DNA of 64,000 bases. Origin: Daucus carota subsp. sativus. Its lineage: Eukaryota; Streptophyta; Magnoliopsida; Apiales; Apiaceae. Location of the stretch: NCBI RefSeq assembly GCF_001625215.2, contig NC_030388.2:24540558-24604557 (forward strand), read 5' to 3'. Within the stretch, counting starts at the first letter, position 1, and each line of letters opens with the position of its first letter. Positions 36,706-49,151 of the stretch are shown here, piece by piece. The translations under genes and the position numbers were made by a program. A model generated the notes under the pieces. It saw nothing but the letters and a program-made list of their open reading frames with translations, did not search any database and was not told the origin of the DNA.

Positions 36706-36907
36706 CAAAGACTAAGAAGTATACTCAGACTCTCAGAGTAAGAACATAAATATCTAGCAGAGAAAATATAGCGGCCTGCCTGTAAAAATATCTAGTCTCT
36801 CGGAGAGAGCTGATTGGAGGGTTCAGAGAAGATGCTTGTAATTCCCTGTGTCCAGTACCTTTAGCAGCAAGTAATTATAAAAAGATATTAATCGAGGGTC
36901 CATCCTT

Positions 36908-37425
36908 CTTATAATTCCTGAGTCTACCAGGGTCCCCAGTTAACCAATCAAAAAACTTGATTTATTTTAGAGCCAATAGGATGGCAAGCCTAAAATTTAG
37001 ACCAATAAAATTATAGCAGTTTTTTGGTCATTTAACTAACCATGGTCAGTGGATAATTTATAAGAATTTTTTTAAAGTTAACCATGGTGAGTGGATAAAT
37101 TATAAGAATTTTTTAAAAGTAAAAATACTATTATTTTAACAGAACACTACTACATCCACAGTTACGTCACAACTGTGAAAATCAGAATAGGAGAACTTCA
37201 CCTGCTCTTGAAACAAAACTTTGCGCGACCCTTCCGCTACTGACATTATTTACTTCTTCGAATTCAACCGGAAACCGTGTAAGCTCTCTCCAACTCATTA
37301 GCATACAACCAGAGCTTTCGATATTGTATGTTATTTTTATTGTATGCTATATGTTTGTGTTATTGTCTAGCTTATAATACCTGAAGCTACAGGTCCCAAG
37401 TTAACCAATCAAAATCAAGTTTGAT
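36908..37425 (+). repeat. Helitron 5'-terminal sequence repeated internally
   Basis: The terminal segment 36903-36964 (TC, 3 nt, CTTATAAT, later GTTAACCAATCAAAA) recurs at 37366-37425 with the same TC-to-CTTATAAT spacing. Between them, a roughly 45-bp tandem repeat containing AACCATGGT..GTGGATAA..TATAAGAATTTTTT lies at about 37037-37118. Confidence 0.8.
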
Positions 37426-38220
37426 CTGTCCAGCTTAACAATTCAACTGCCATTCAGAAGATGCAAAATTTCCCCTTTCATATTGTCTTTATTGTTTTTA
37501 GTTTATTTGGGATGTTTAGTTAGTTGTATGATTTTCTATATATCTAGCCAGCCAATGTATGGATTTTTTAGTGTTATAGATTGCTAAAATCTGTGTGGTG
37601 ATTTGACCACTTAGTTAAGAACAACGATAATACCAGTCAGAAGAGTGGAGATTGTTTTAGGCTTTTACTTTAGATTTTAAGGAGGAGAAGACCACATGGG
37701 ATGTGGGATGAGTAGGTGATGCTGGAGCTATATATCTAAAATACAGGAACTGTGTGTAGTTTATTAACTATCATTGCTAAAACTGCGAACTTCTATATGC
37801 AAAATTGAAAGATGAAGGACAGTCCAGAAAACAAATCAAAATGACATAATAAAAACTCATAATGCCATGATCTGAGACATTGTACTCATAGGTTAAAGTA
37901 CCACTAATTCTTTCACAGAAGTTAAAAGAATGACTTAGGAAAAAAAACTAAGTTAAAGGAATGATAAAAGACAAACTTTTAGCACTCTCAATTCAAATTT
38001 TGTAATTTCTTGACCATTTATGTGAACATCAGTATTACCATTAGTAGCATTGTGGCACCATTAGTAGCATTGTGGCTGAGTCTTCCATGAAAACTTAAAT
38101 GCAAACTTATAATATTGTTTGGTTTATTACTGCTGCAATACTTTGTATCACAAACCCAGCACAACTCCTCTGTTTTCCACTTCCCTTTTCCACACTTACA
38201 ACACACCCTCCTTTTACCTA

Positions 38221-38361
38221 TCTTTTATTTTAATTTTTCTCTGTTGTGATCCCAACATATTCCAAGAGCTTCATATTTAAATTTGCAGAATGTTAGTGTT
38301 TAACTTTAAATGTCCAAAACTGGCACAATAATTAGAGTAGTAGTAGTTGTTGTTGTTGTTC

Positions 38362-38452
<91 letters not shown>

Positions 38453-38567
38453 CTTTTATTTTAATTTTTCTCTGTTGTGATCCCAACATATTCCAAGAGC
38501 TTCATATTTAAATTTGCCGAATGTTAGTGTTTAACTTTAAATGTCCAAGACTGGCACAATAATTAGA

Positions 38568-38640
<73 letters not shown>
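38221..38640. repeat. Duplicated 117-bp segment, each followed by a long (ATT)n microsatellite
   Basis: Segment 38221-38337 recurs at 38452-38569 with very few changes. Each copy is followed by an ATT run (about 38361-38451 and 38570-38640). The pair looks like a tandem duplication whose unit included the microsatellite. It lies in the Helitron upstream of RepHel. A 20-bp tandem duplication (CCATTAGTAGCATTGTGG) also occurs at 38038-38076. Confidence 0.9.
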
Positions 38641-38641
<1 letters not shown>

Positions 38642-39012
38642 ATTTTTCCTGCGATAATACCTTTTTTCCAAATAACGAATATATAACACCACTTTAACAT
38701 GTATATTGAAAAAAATTATTAAAAATGCATATTTTAAAAATTATTAAGGACTAATTTTTTTTAATATAATTACTTTTATGTATCTTTTGTGTGGAAGTTC
38801 ATGATTTTACTTTTCCTTTCGTAAAATATTGTAGAATTTTAATGTTTAACCTTAAATGTCTAGACCTTGACGCATTTGTCGACTTTTTTCACACATATAA
38901 CATGTAAAGTGTTAATTGTTAATTTATTGATCTTTTTAATGTTTTTTTTTGGGGTTCGAGGTAAATAACTTTTTTCTTTTGGTGGCTCAGGTAATTAACT
39001 GTGACTATTTAT

Positions 39013-42000
39013 ATGGACAATTCTCATCCTCAACAGCACACCGTCACTTTGCCCTTGAAACGAAAAAGAGGTTTCCTAATGCCTTGATATATTTCAATTT
39101 CTTTTGTTATGTTAAATTATTTTTATTCATCATGGTTTCAATTGTCACTTTCAAATGATAGGACGACCAAAGAAAGAAGTTGTCAATAGTTCAAATACAC
39201 CTACATCGGTGTCACCTGGACAAAAAAGGGCCATCGGTATTGATTAAAATCCATGCATTTTAGATATTATGTTATAAAAATGTTCTTTGGTCATATCATA
39301 ATTTTTGTTTTAAATAATTACCAGGTCGACCAAGAAAGAATGTAGATGTTGGAACTTCAAGCACCACACTTGAATTAAAGGATGGTGTCCTGCTTTCAAA
39401 CTCAACATCTCAACTCATGTCACCTCCACCAAAAAAACCTGTTGGTATAACTTTACAACCACTTTATATGTGTCAATAAGTATCTAATACATATCATATT
39501 TTTATCTAAATATAATGGTTATTTATAAAATTACATTGATATCAGGCCGTCCGAGAAAGGTGCATACAAATTCAATAAGTGCCTGTGAAACAATAATTAG
39601 AGGTATATTTTCACATATTTGTTATGTACTCTTCTATTTATTTGTACTTAGATTTTAATTTTTTTGTATAATATTTTACAGGTCGACCCGTGCCTCTTAT
39701 ACCTGTGCCTCTTATAGGGAAGACATCTACATTATGTAATAATACTTACATTGACGTAAATGGTTAGTTTTATTGTTTATGTTTGTACGTTTGGCCAAGT
39801 TATAATGTTTAGTTTTCATCTTATTATTTGTATTTATGATGTATATATTCATTTTGTAGCCCACCTTCGTCCTTTATTGCCAAAGCCGCCTTATTTATCA
39901 TATAATAATGTCAGAAACGTACCATCTTCCTCACAACTTACAAAAAGTGAGTATTAGATTGCAGCATCCACTATATTTTGTAATATGGATATTTTCTTGC
40001 AATAATCATGATCTAATTGTATGTTTTTATAGGAAGTGGACATTCATTTGTAAATAGTAGCAATGATACGAGAGGAACTTCATCAAAGGTTTTAAAAATT
40101 AAATCCAGATTTTCTGGGAGTATCGACGATGTAAATGATTCGGAATCATATGAATTAGACGAAGGTAACCATTATGTGTTATTTCATATATATATATATA
40201 TTTTTTGAAATCATGTGTGATTTCATATATAACACCATATATTCGTAATATTTTCTGATTGATACATGTAACATATACACATTCATTTACGAATTGATGA
40301 AATTCCTTTTTTATGGACATGCAGAGTATATTATCGACGGTGACAATGATGAGAATTACATTAACGGCGAAGAAGCAACTGATGATGATACAATGATGAC
40401 CCGAACAGGCGAAGGTACTAATTTCCTGAAATAATAATGTATGGACATTACCATTTGTCAAGAGTCATGAATATTATTATGTTCACTTTCATCTAATATC
40501 ATCATAATTATTATCTTAATTAGGTATTAGAAGTAACTATCTCAATTTAGGTATGCCCAAGTACAAGTGCAAATTTTGTCAGGCTATGATGTGGATTGAG
40601 GAGAGAAATAACAAATCTGTGACCGACCCTACCTTCTCAATATGTTGTGCTGGTGGTCAAATTCAGTTGCCAGAGGTCAAAGATCCTCCTCCTTACCTAG
40701 CTGGACTACTATTTGGACAATCGAAGAAATTTCGCGCTTCTATAAAAGTGTATAATGCCATGTTTTCTTATACATCTTTAGGAGGTAAAGTGGACAAGCT
40801 CATAAATAAAAATGGCGGGGGTCCATTTTGTTTTCGACTAAGTTGTCAGAATCATCATAGCATTGGGAGTTTGGTACCGCTTGATGGGAGAAAACCAAAA
40901 TTTTGTCAGTTATACTTTTATGACACTGAGAATGAGGTTGATAATCGAATGCTTGCATTTCGTTCAAAGGATGATAAAAAGGGTATACAGCGAGAAATTG
41001 TTGAGAATCTCATAAAAATGTTTGATGAAGTAAGTCCCTTGGCTCAGAGATTTCGACAAGCAAGAGATCGTTTCAAAGAACAGCCACCACAAGATCTGAA
41101 GATCATTCTTAAAGAATCTAGGTCCGCTTCTGGACGTCCGAATCACATTTATCCATCTTCAGAGATTGCTGCATTCATAGTTGCAGAAAATGATCCTTCG
41201 GGTGGTGATAGAGATGTAGTTGTCCATACAAAAACTTCTGTTCCAAAGAGAATAAGCTTTATACACCCGCTTTTCATGGCATTGCAATATCCTATATTAT
41301 TTCCATACGCTGAATATGGTTTTCATACAGGAATAAAATATAGGACTACAGGTTCTAATACTAAGAAGAAAAGGAAAAATGTAACACTGAAAGAGTACTA
41401 TTCTTACCAGCTCCATACACGACCAAACGAAGGTTAGTTATTGTACATTTTGTTCATTGTACATATAATGATGGTTCATGTTAAAATAATGATAATAGAA
41501 TTTATGTTACATTTATATGCAAAATTTATGTGCAGGATTGACATTGCGATATGGTGGACGTCTCTTTCAACAATACATAGTTGATGCTTTTTCTGTTATT
41601 GAGCAAACACGTCTTCATTGGTATAGAACTCATCAAAGTACAGTCAGGGCTGATATGTATCAAAACATTCGTGATCAAGTCAGAAAAGGTGATGAAAATC
41701 CCAATAGTTGTGGAAAATCCTATATTTTGCCAGCATCCTTTACTGGTTCAAAACGGTACATGAACCAAAATTTCCTCGATGCTCTTGCCATATGTCGGGC
41801 TATCGGACATCCAGACATATTTTTGACAATGACAGCTAATTCCAAATGGCCAGAGATTCAACAAATGCTTGACCATACTCCCGGACTGACTGCGGATGAT
41901 GCACCAGATATAGTTACTCGAGTTTTCAAGTTAAAATTAGACCAGCTTCTGCATCTTATTAAGAAAAAACATTTTTTTGGTCGCTGTATTGGAGGTATGT

Positions 42001-45000
42001 GCATTTACAAGTTTAAGAATGTTATGACAAATTTGTGAACTACCATTTATGATATTTCTGACAATGTAATAAACATTATATTTCAGCATTACATGTCATA
42101 GAATTTCAAAAACGCGGCTTGCCTCATGCACACATGGTGATATGGTTACATCCTGACAGTAAGCCTAAGACCATTCAACAAGTCGATGAAATGGTCTCTG
42201 CCGAGATACCAGATATGGATCAAGATCCGGATGGCTACAATGCTGTAAAACAGTTCATGATTCACGGACCTTGCGGCACAATCGACAATACCTCTCCATG
42301 TATGGATGCTGAACGTAAGGTTTGCACACGCCATTTTCCAAAAAGGTAATCGTTATAAGGATACATGTTTAATTACTATAAATTAGTATTGTTACTGTAT
42401 TTTATACGATAAAACACTTCCATACTTGCTATATTACTGTTGTTCATACAAAAAAACACCATACATTATGTACACAACTTACTAATTTTAAAGTCATGGC
42501 AAAATAACAAGAAACAAAATTGCAATATAAACTGCATGCTACAACATTGTATAATAAAATACTCTATTTTGTTAAATGACAAAATTTTAAATAATTCTCA
42601 TAAGTTTAAGAGTTACACTATGTTAGGATACTGTGCATCAAGCACTTCCAAAATAACATCAGATGCTTCGATGACCTTGGCCAACTCCCTGTACAAAGCC
42701 TTCTCCGGAGTGTCTACATAAAATCAAGTCTTAGACAACATAAACATATAAAAAGTGGTATTTTCAATTAAGATTAATATGTTTTGCATTGGAATATTGT
42801 AGAGTAAATAGTCAGCACCACACTAATTTACAGAGCAAGACAGAAAAATAAATCATTCAAAACAAACTATACATGCTGGAATATTGATGCTTCATCACTC
42901 TGCCAAAAAAATAAATACTGAATTTATTTATTGTACTGTAAAGAAAAAAAATAAACCATTATCTGTAACTAACCTAATGCATATATTCAATTTTTTATAA
43001 TTTCAAATGTTCAGATTAAAGTATTACTCATGGGAAAAAAACCCATCAGGGAATATAACTTGATATATTCCTCTTGAATAACTGCTTAGTGGCCACTAGA
43101 AACCGAAAGGTATGCCATTGATATAATACCAATGTATAATCTGCTGGTATTTTACATGTTTTACTTGCATTAAGTTACATTTCTTTTATAATTTATATGT
43201 TGTAATTGTTACTACTTATTCCATGTTTAATTTGCATTAGTCTAACTTTCACCTCCTGTATAATTTCATAAGGTATGCTTCTGAGACAACCTATGATGAC
43301 AGTGGATTTCCGGTGTATAGACGACGCAAAACAAGCCATACTGTTCATAAAAATAATGTCGACCTAGACAATCAGTGGGTAGTGCCGTATAACAGAGATT
43401 TGTTACTCATGTTTCAGTGTCACATCAATGTTGAAATTTACAATCACTCACGAAGTTTGAAATACCTTTTCAAATATTGCATGAAAGGACATGACCGAGC
43501 AACCATGCTATTGGTTGGAGCTAAAAATACACTGCATGAAAATACCCAGCAATCAGACAATACTAAAGTTGCTCCTATTAATGAGATCAAACAATATTTA
43601 GATGGTCGGTACGTGTGCGCTTCAGAAGCGATATGGAGAATTTATGGATTCAATATACACCTCAGAACTCCATCTGTTGAACGACTACCTATTCATCTGG
43701 AGGATATGCAGATCATCACTTTTAACAGCAATGAGTTGTTAACAAATGTGGCAAAACGTGCTTCTTTTCGACTTACTAAGCTCCAAGCGTGGTTTCAAGC
43801 TAATCGAGAATATCCGTGGGCACGAGATCTCTACTATCAAGAGTTTCCTGCTTCTTTTGTGTGGGATGCAAATTCAACCAGATGGACACCTAGAAAACAG
43901 GGTTTTGTTGTTGGCAGGATGAACTCCACTTATGCTTCTTCAGGAGATTTGTTCTACTTAAGAATGATACTTACTAGAGTCAAAGGAGCAACGTCTTTTA
44001 CTGACCTTCGAACTGTCAATGGACAAGTATATAAAACTTTTAAAGACACATGCAATGCTTTGGGACTTTTACAAAATGACATGGAGTGGCACGAGGCAAT
44101 AAAGGAAAATTCTCACCATGCTACTACATCACAGTTGCGTCAGCTTTTTGTTCATATTATCGTCAACTGCGAGGTCAGCAATCCAGCAAAACTGTGGAAT
44201 GATCATATAAAAGATTTTTCGGATGATATAGTTTGGATGCGGCGACGTATTTCTAAAAATAATGAACTCATTTTGTCCGAGGAGGAAATACAATTTTGGG
44301 CTCTCGCAGGTTAGTGTTCTAAACACTGAATACGTTATCACTGTTTTATTAATTTAGATATAATAGCACATGAAAAAATCTTATTTCTGCCAATATTGAA
44401 TTACTCTCAGAACTTGAGCAAATATTGAATTGCATCGGGAAGTCTCTACGGAGTTATTCAGATATGCCATTCCCTCCCGCTGAATTTCTATGCGGAATTT
44501 CAAACACTCTTATTCAGGAGGAAAGAAGTTATGATATTCAGACCATGATAGCCGAACACCAACAACTACACTCAACTCTAAACAGAGATCAAATGGTGGT
44601 ATACGATTCAATAATTGAATCTGTTCACAATAAAAAAGGAAAGTTTTTTTTTGTACATGGCAGCGGTGGATGTGGAAAGACCTTCCTATGGCGAACAGTA
44701 ATTTCAAAATTGAGATCCGAAAGAAAAATTGTTTTACCCGTTGCTTCCTCTGGAATTGCGGCCGTGCTAATGCCAGGAGGTAGAACTGCTCATTCGAGAT
44801 TTAAGATACCATTAGATGTAGATGAACATTCAAGTTGTGGTTTGAAAATGGGAACCGATATAGCTGAGTTATTACAAAATACAGATCTAATTATTTGGGA
44901 TGAGGCTCCAATGCAAAAGAAGTATGCATTCGAGGCACTGGACCGAGCTCTTAGAGATATACGTGGCAGCATTTCAGAAGACAACATGTTGAAGCCATTT

Positions 45001-46041
45001 GGTGGTATTACCGTAGTTCTTGCAGGTGACTTCAGACAAATCTTACCTGTTGTAGAGAAGGGGAATAGGCAAGACATTGTTAGTGCTTGCATAAATCGGT
45101 CTTATTTGTGGGATCAAGTTACGTTCTACACTCTTAAACAAAATATGAGGTTGAAAAGAGGTAATACTGAAGAGGTTAACAATGCTATCAATAAATTCAG
45201 CAAGTGGGTGCTAGACATTGGCGATGGACGGCTTTCATTTGTTAATGATGATGACCCAAATAAGGATCCAGAAGTTGTAATTCCGCAACAGTTTATCAGC
45301 CCCTGCACAAATAATCCTCTTTCCGATATTGTTGACATTGTATACCCAGATATTGAAGGCAATTTCAAAGATCATCGATATTTAAGGGATAGGGCAATTC
45401 TTGCTCCAACTAATAAGGTGGTTGATGAACTTAACGACCATATCATGGATCGTATACCAGGAGAAGACCAAATTTACTTGAGTGTTGATAGTATTGACGA
45501 AGGTCCAGTAAATGAGAGTGACCTGAATTCAGCTTTTCCAGAAGAATTTTTGAACTCAATTGACATGTCTGGACTTCCCAAGCACATGCTAAATCTCAAA
45601 CCTGGTGTTGTGGTCATGCTAACAAGGAATATAAACCAGGCTTTTGGGTTGTGCAATGGCACACGTATGGTGGTAAAAAAACTTTTTAAATGGACAGTTG
45701 AATGTGAGATTATCACCGGAAGCCATTCAGGAAGTAGACATATAATCCCAAGGATGATAACTACCCCTTGCGACAACAATTCTAAATGGCCTATCATATT
45801 TAAAAGAAAACAGTTTCCTCTGCAGGTCTGTTTTGCAATGACAATTAACAAGAGTCAGGGACAATCAATGGAGAAAGTCGGCTTATATCTTCCAAACCCA
45901 ATCTTCTGTCACGGACAACTGTATGTTGCTATTTCACGTGTCACTACCCCAGAAGGATTGCATATTATGTTGGGAGATGGAACAAACCACACTAAGAATA
46001 TTGTATATGAAGAAGTCTTTTACAACCTACCTACAGAATAG
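39013..46041 (+). CDS. Helitron RepHel protein (HUH replication initiator + Pif1-like helicase) with AT-hook N terminus
   Basis: Thirteen exons (39013-39070, 39162-39236, 39325-39444, 39546-39602, 39682-39762, 39860-39946, 40033-40164, 40325-40414, 40524-41432, 41536-41994, 42087-42345, 43273-44309, 44411-46041) join in frame to 1664 aa. Exons 1-8 (about 233 aa) form an N-terminal extension. Exons 2-5 each open with GRP, three as AT-hook-like GRPKK or GRPRK. Exon 9 has a CKFC zinc-binding start and leads into the Helitron N domain. The HUH motif is GLPHAHMVIW (His703, His705). The two catalytic tyrosines are in KYLFKYCMKG (Tyr840, Tyr844). The helicase has Walker A GSGGCGKT (1205-1212), Walker B IIWDE (1285-1286), GDFRQILP, and a C-terminal KSQGQS..YVAISRV. 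No frameshift or stop is seen. The ATG is the first plausible one. An extra upstream exon is possible. Confidence 0.9.
42631..42717 (-). pseudogene. Captured exon fragment resembling nucleostemin-like GTPase (NSN1)
   Basis: Read on the minus strand inside RepHel intron 11, 29 codons stay open and give a peptide with ALYRELAKVIEASDVILEVLDA. This closely resembles the segment before the first GTPase motif in nucleostemin-type proteins, as I remember the family. Only this exon-sized piece is visible. The usual DP-GTRC continuation is missing and the downstream donor lacks GT. Gene-fragment capture is typical of Helitrons. The 927-bp intron (42346-43272) is otherwise AT-rich and unassigned. Confidence 0.55.
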
Positions 46042-46472
46042 AATTCTGTATTAGAAATTAAAATATTTGAACCTGACACTTATTTATTGAATATGTTTAT
46101 TTTAGTGTGATTCTTCCCGTTCATTTATTTCCATCTCTTCAATCTAAACTGTATTTATTATATTTGTTTAGAGATAGATTGTATAGTTTAAACTTTTTAC
46201 AGGTGTATCTACAAAGTCGATTAACGGGAAGCTGTATATTAAAGGCACTGAATGATGCATATAATTTTAAATACTGCATGACAGGAACTTGAATATGCAT
46301 GTGATTCTGTGATTACAAATTTCAAAACTCTGTTAATTTTAATTTAGTTTATTTGCTTCATAAGAACTCATGGACCTTCACAGGTCACAACTACATCAGT
46401 GAAGTCTTCAACCCCAATCACTTATATACAAACACATGTTGATGTAATTTATATGCATGTGTATATTTGCAG

Positions 46473-48591
46473 AAAACACATATTCATGCTTTCGGCGGAG
46501 TCGATTTTGTGAATGGAATGGAAGAGGTTCCTGAAGAGGGAAAGGTTTACGTCATATCGGAATTTAATGTTGATGATGTCAAATATTCTTATTCGGCTGT
46601 CAGTAATAAAAAAGAAATATATTTCCTCAAACGGACAACAATGACACTCATCAAGGAAGACGACGGAATGATTCCAAAATATAAATTCGAGCTGGTAGGT
46701 TTCAATGCCCTGAAAGCCAGAGTTGGAGACACCAATATCTTGACAGGTATTGACATACAGAAAAACAAATTTATATACAATTATAACACCCACTTATCAC
46801 CTCCTGTTATCACTAAGCTCTTGCTCGCATTACCAGATCTTATGGGTTCAGTTGAAAACATCCTTCCAATGCAAAGCCGCAACACAGCCACAGGGCCAAA
46901 GGACATATTGTTGTTTGACCTTACAGACGGCAGGTAAACTATTAATCTCCCTGCATTATCCTAAACACAAATCTTTTTTGCCCAAACATAATTTAATATA
47001 ATTTTTGCAGTGAGAGGATAAAGGTAACAGTGTGGGCAGACCAGGCACATGAATTAAAAGCAGAACTCGACAAAATGGGAGATGAGTACAAAATCATCAT
47101 TCTTACCAGTTGTGGTATAACAGAGTATCGTAGTAAGTATCCTTCCCCCAACCTCATTTAAAATAAATACACAATATAATATACTAATTTGTAAATATAA
47201 TATCAAAATGGCCTAACAACCACAATCTCATTTTTGCAGAACAACTACAAGCAAGTTCACTATCCCCAACAAAATTCTATATCAACCCAAATTATGATGC
47301 GGTGCACAATCTACGATACAAGTACGTAATGTTCTCTAAATATGCATATCATGCCTCTTTTCTACTAAATCATCATATAATTATACTCACCAATAAACTT
47401 ATCAACACTTTGCATATTCATGCCTTCACAACACTCTTATGCCCACTATTTCCATGTGTTTTGATGTAAATTAATATAATATCTTCCCCACCTACTATCA
47501 AAACAGGCTCAATGCTATAAATGAACCAATGATTGGGGATGAATCACCTTCAGTGGTTGACTGCTCAGAAACGAAGATCGAAACATATAATTTGAAGCAG
47601 ATTACCGAGCTTCGAAAATCTGATATGCAAAATGTATGTAAATCCTACCCCATTTTATTGTCAACTAAAACAATCTCCTGGACTCTTATTACTAACCTAT
47701 TCTAACCATGTTGTAGTTGGAAGTGATATGTCATGTATCCGTTTGTAGCATCGATGCACAGTCTAAATGGTGGTTTTATAGTTGTGACTCATGCCCAAAT
47801 GAACTCACTTTCATCGACAATAGCTACAAGTGCGAAGACTGCGTCAAGATCGTATCATACCCAGACAAGAGGTATCACTTTAAATACATAATATCCGGCA
47901 TATTATATACAAGTAGTAAACATGTTTTACAAATAATATTGCAGGTTCAAGGTCTCTATGTATGTTACTGATCCAACTGACACAATTCAAGTGTTTATGT
48001 TCGATCGCGAGGTCAGGCGTTTAGTGTCAGCCACAGTAAACGGTTTAATTGGTCAAAATATGAAGGTAAAAACACATTATAATCTTTTTAAAAATAAAGT
48101 CTGCAATACTAATATCCTATCATAGAAACAATAATATCCTAAACCATTGATTATATCTTTTACAGGAAGGAAAGGGAGACAAAATACCAGAAAAAATTAT
48201 CAACATCACTGGAAAAAGACTCATCCTCACTTTATCCTTAAATCCTAAAAACTTGGTTGATGGGAATTCGGTATATTTTGCATCAGATGTAGTTGAAACT
48301 TCTGAAAATCCATCACCTGAACAACCTTCTGAACAAAATACCACAGTAAGGGCTCTCAAAATTTATATTGCAACTATAGTTTACCAAATAAATTAATATT
48401 CCTACTCAACTGTTTGCTATCAAATACAACTTTAACGACCCTAAAATAACATATTATTTTCTCCATTCTTACAGGTATCAACTACACATCATAATGGTGC
48501 TGCTGTCGATAATACCATGGGGATAAAATCTGCATCAAATAAACGAGTGCACAACAAGGACGATGGACCTACTAAGAAAAAAAAAACTTAA
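46473..48591 (+). CDS. Helitron-borne RPA1-like single-strand DNA-binding protein, 5' end unresolved
   Basis: Eight exons (46473-46933, 47011-47132, 47240-47321, 47507-47633, 47717-47871, 47945-48065, 48166-48345, 48475-48591) join in frame to 454 codons and a stop. The first visible exon starts at an acceptor (TTTGCAG) in phase 0, without its own ATG. The peptide KTHIHAFGG..EEGKVYVISEF fits an RPA70-type OB fold. A later OB fold contains a zinc ribbon, CDSC (287-290) and CEDC (303-306) counted from the first visible codon. The tail is basic (GPTKKKKT). Plant Helitrons often carry RPA-like genes next to RepHel. RPA binds single-stranded DNA, so a role in rolling-circle transposition is plausible. 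I found no convincing first exon between 46042 and 46472, so the gene may be 5'-truncated. Confidence 0.8.
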
Positions 48592-48886
48592 TTACCATAG
48601 GACATCATCCTTTTCTCACAGACACGTAGGAACTATAATTTATTCTCTTAGAACTATGTTCTTTATCTGATGCTCAACTTTACATTCTTATCGGGATTAT
48701 AACTGATACTATATTATTTATGTTCGAAATTATTTACCGATTACTCTTCATATATGCCAATTCTTGCATCATGAACCGTGTCACAAAACAATCAAGCTTC
48801 AACTAGGAAATAACAACAAAAAACAGTGCACAATTTGAAATGTCGTGTCCAATATCTATTTAACAAAAATTTTAATAAAATTACGG

Positions 48887-48910
48887 TGCGTAGCACGGGT
48901 TAAATACTAG
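48887..48910 (+). terminator. Helitron 3' terminus (hairpin + CTAG)
   Basis: The stem GTGC/GCAC with loop GTA is followed by GGGTTAAATACTAG and the host T. In Helitrons this hairpin marks the end of transposition. It is not a transcription terminator. Confidence 0.85.
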
Positions 48911-49033
48911 TTTTTATATTAGAAATATATAAGATCGAAATCATAAATTTACAGCTGCTGCATGAAAACCCAAGATAATCTCTCTTCCAGCTGGCATTAT
49001 ATCAGATAAAGTTCAGAAAGATTCTCTGGCGCC

Positions 49034-49041
49034 TATAAATA
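49034..49041 (+). promoter_or_regulatory. TATA box of NAC copy C
   Basis: TATAAATA follows GGCGCC, 118 bp before the ATG and only 124 bp after the Helitron end. The core promoter is intact, but the distal promoter blocks (36490-36902) are displaced by 12 kb. Confidence 0.8.
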
Positions 49042-49151
49042 TACCAATCTTCAGTCAAATTCACTACTTTGTACACAAGTTTTACCACGCTCATACATTA
49101 ACCTAGTCTCCTCTTAAGCCTTAAGGTTTCAGCATCGTAAGTTAGTTAGTT

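Larger units (their letters stand above)
34245..36902. repeat. Spacer between NAC copies B and C, duplicated after copy D
   Basis: Except for a 722-bp insertion (35278-35999) and a few small differences, this stretch matches 55332-57217 almost base for base. It includes the B 3' UTR and, from about 36490, the distal promoter of copy C. No additional gene is seen in it. Confidence 0.9.
36903..48910 (+). mobile_element. Autonomous-type Helitron, 12,008 bp
   Basis: The 5' end is TCCTTCTTATAAT, directly after A (36902). The 3' end is GTGC-GTA-GCAC hairpin, then GGGTTAAATACTAG, directly before T (48911). This is the Helitron rule: TC start, 3' hairpin about 14 nt from a CTAG end, insertion between A and T, no target duplication. 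Paralogous sequence upstream of NAC copies A, B and D (GAGGGTCC then G then TTTT) is continuous where this copy is split, which fixes both borders. Cargo: a 13-exon RepHel gene, an RPA1-like gene and an antisense gene fragment. It lies in the promoter of NAC copy C, about 240 bp before its ATG. Confidence 0.95.

Noticed and set aside
38277-38489. Minus-strand reading frame encoding a long poly-Asn run
   Set aside because: It is the translation of the (ATT)n microsatellite. There is no conserved flank and no gene context.
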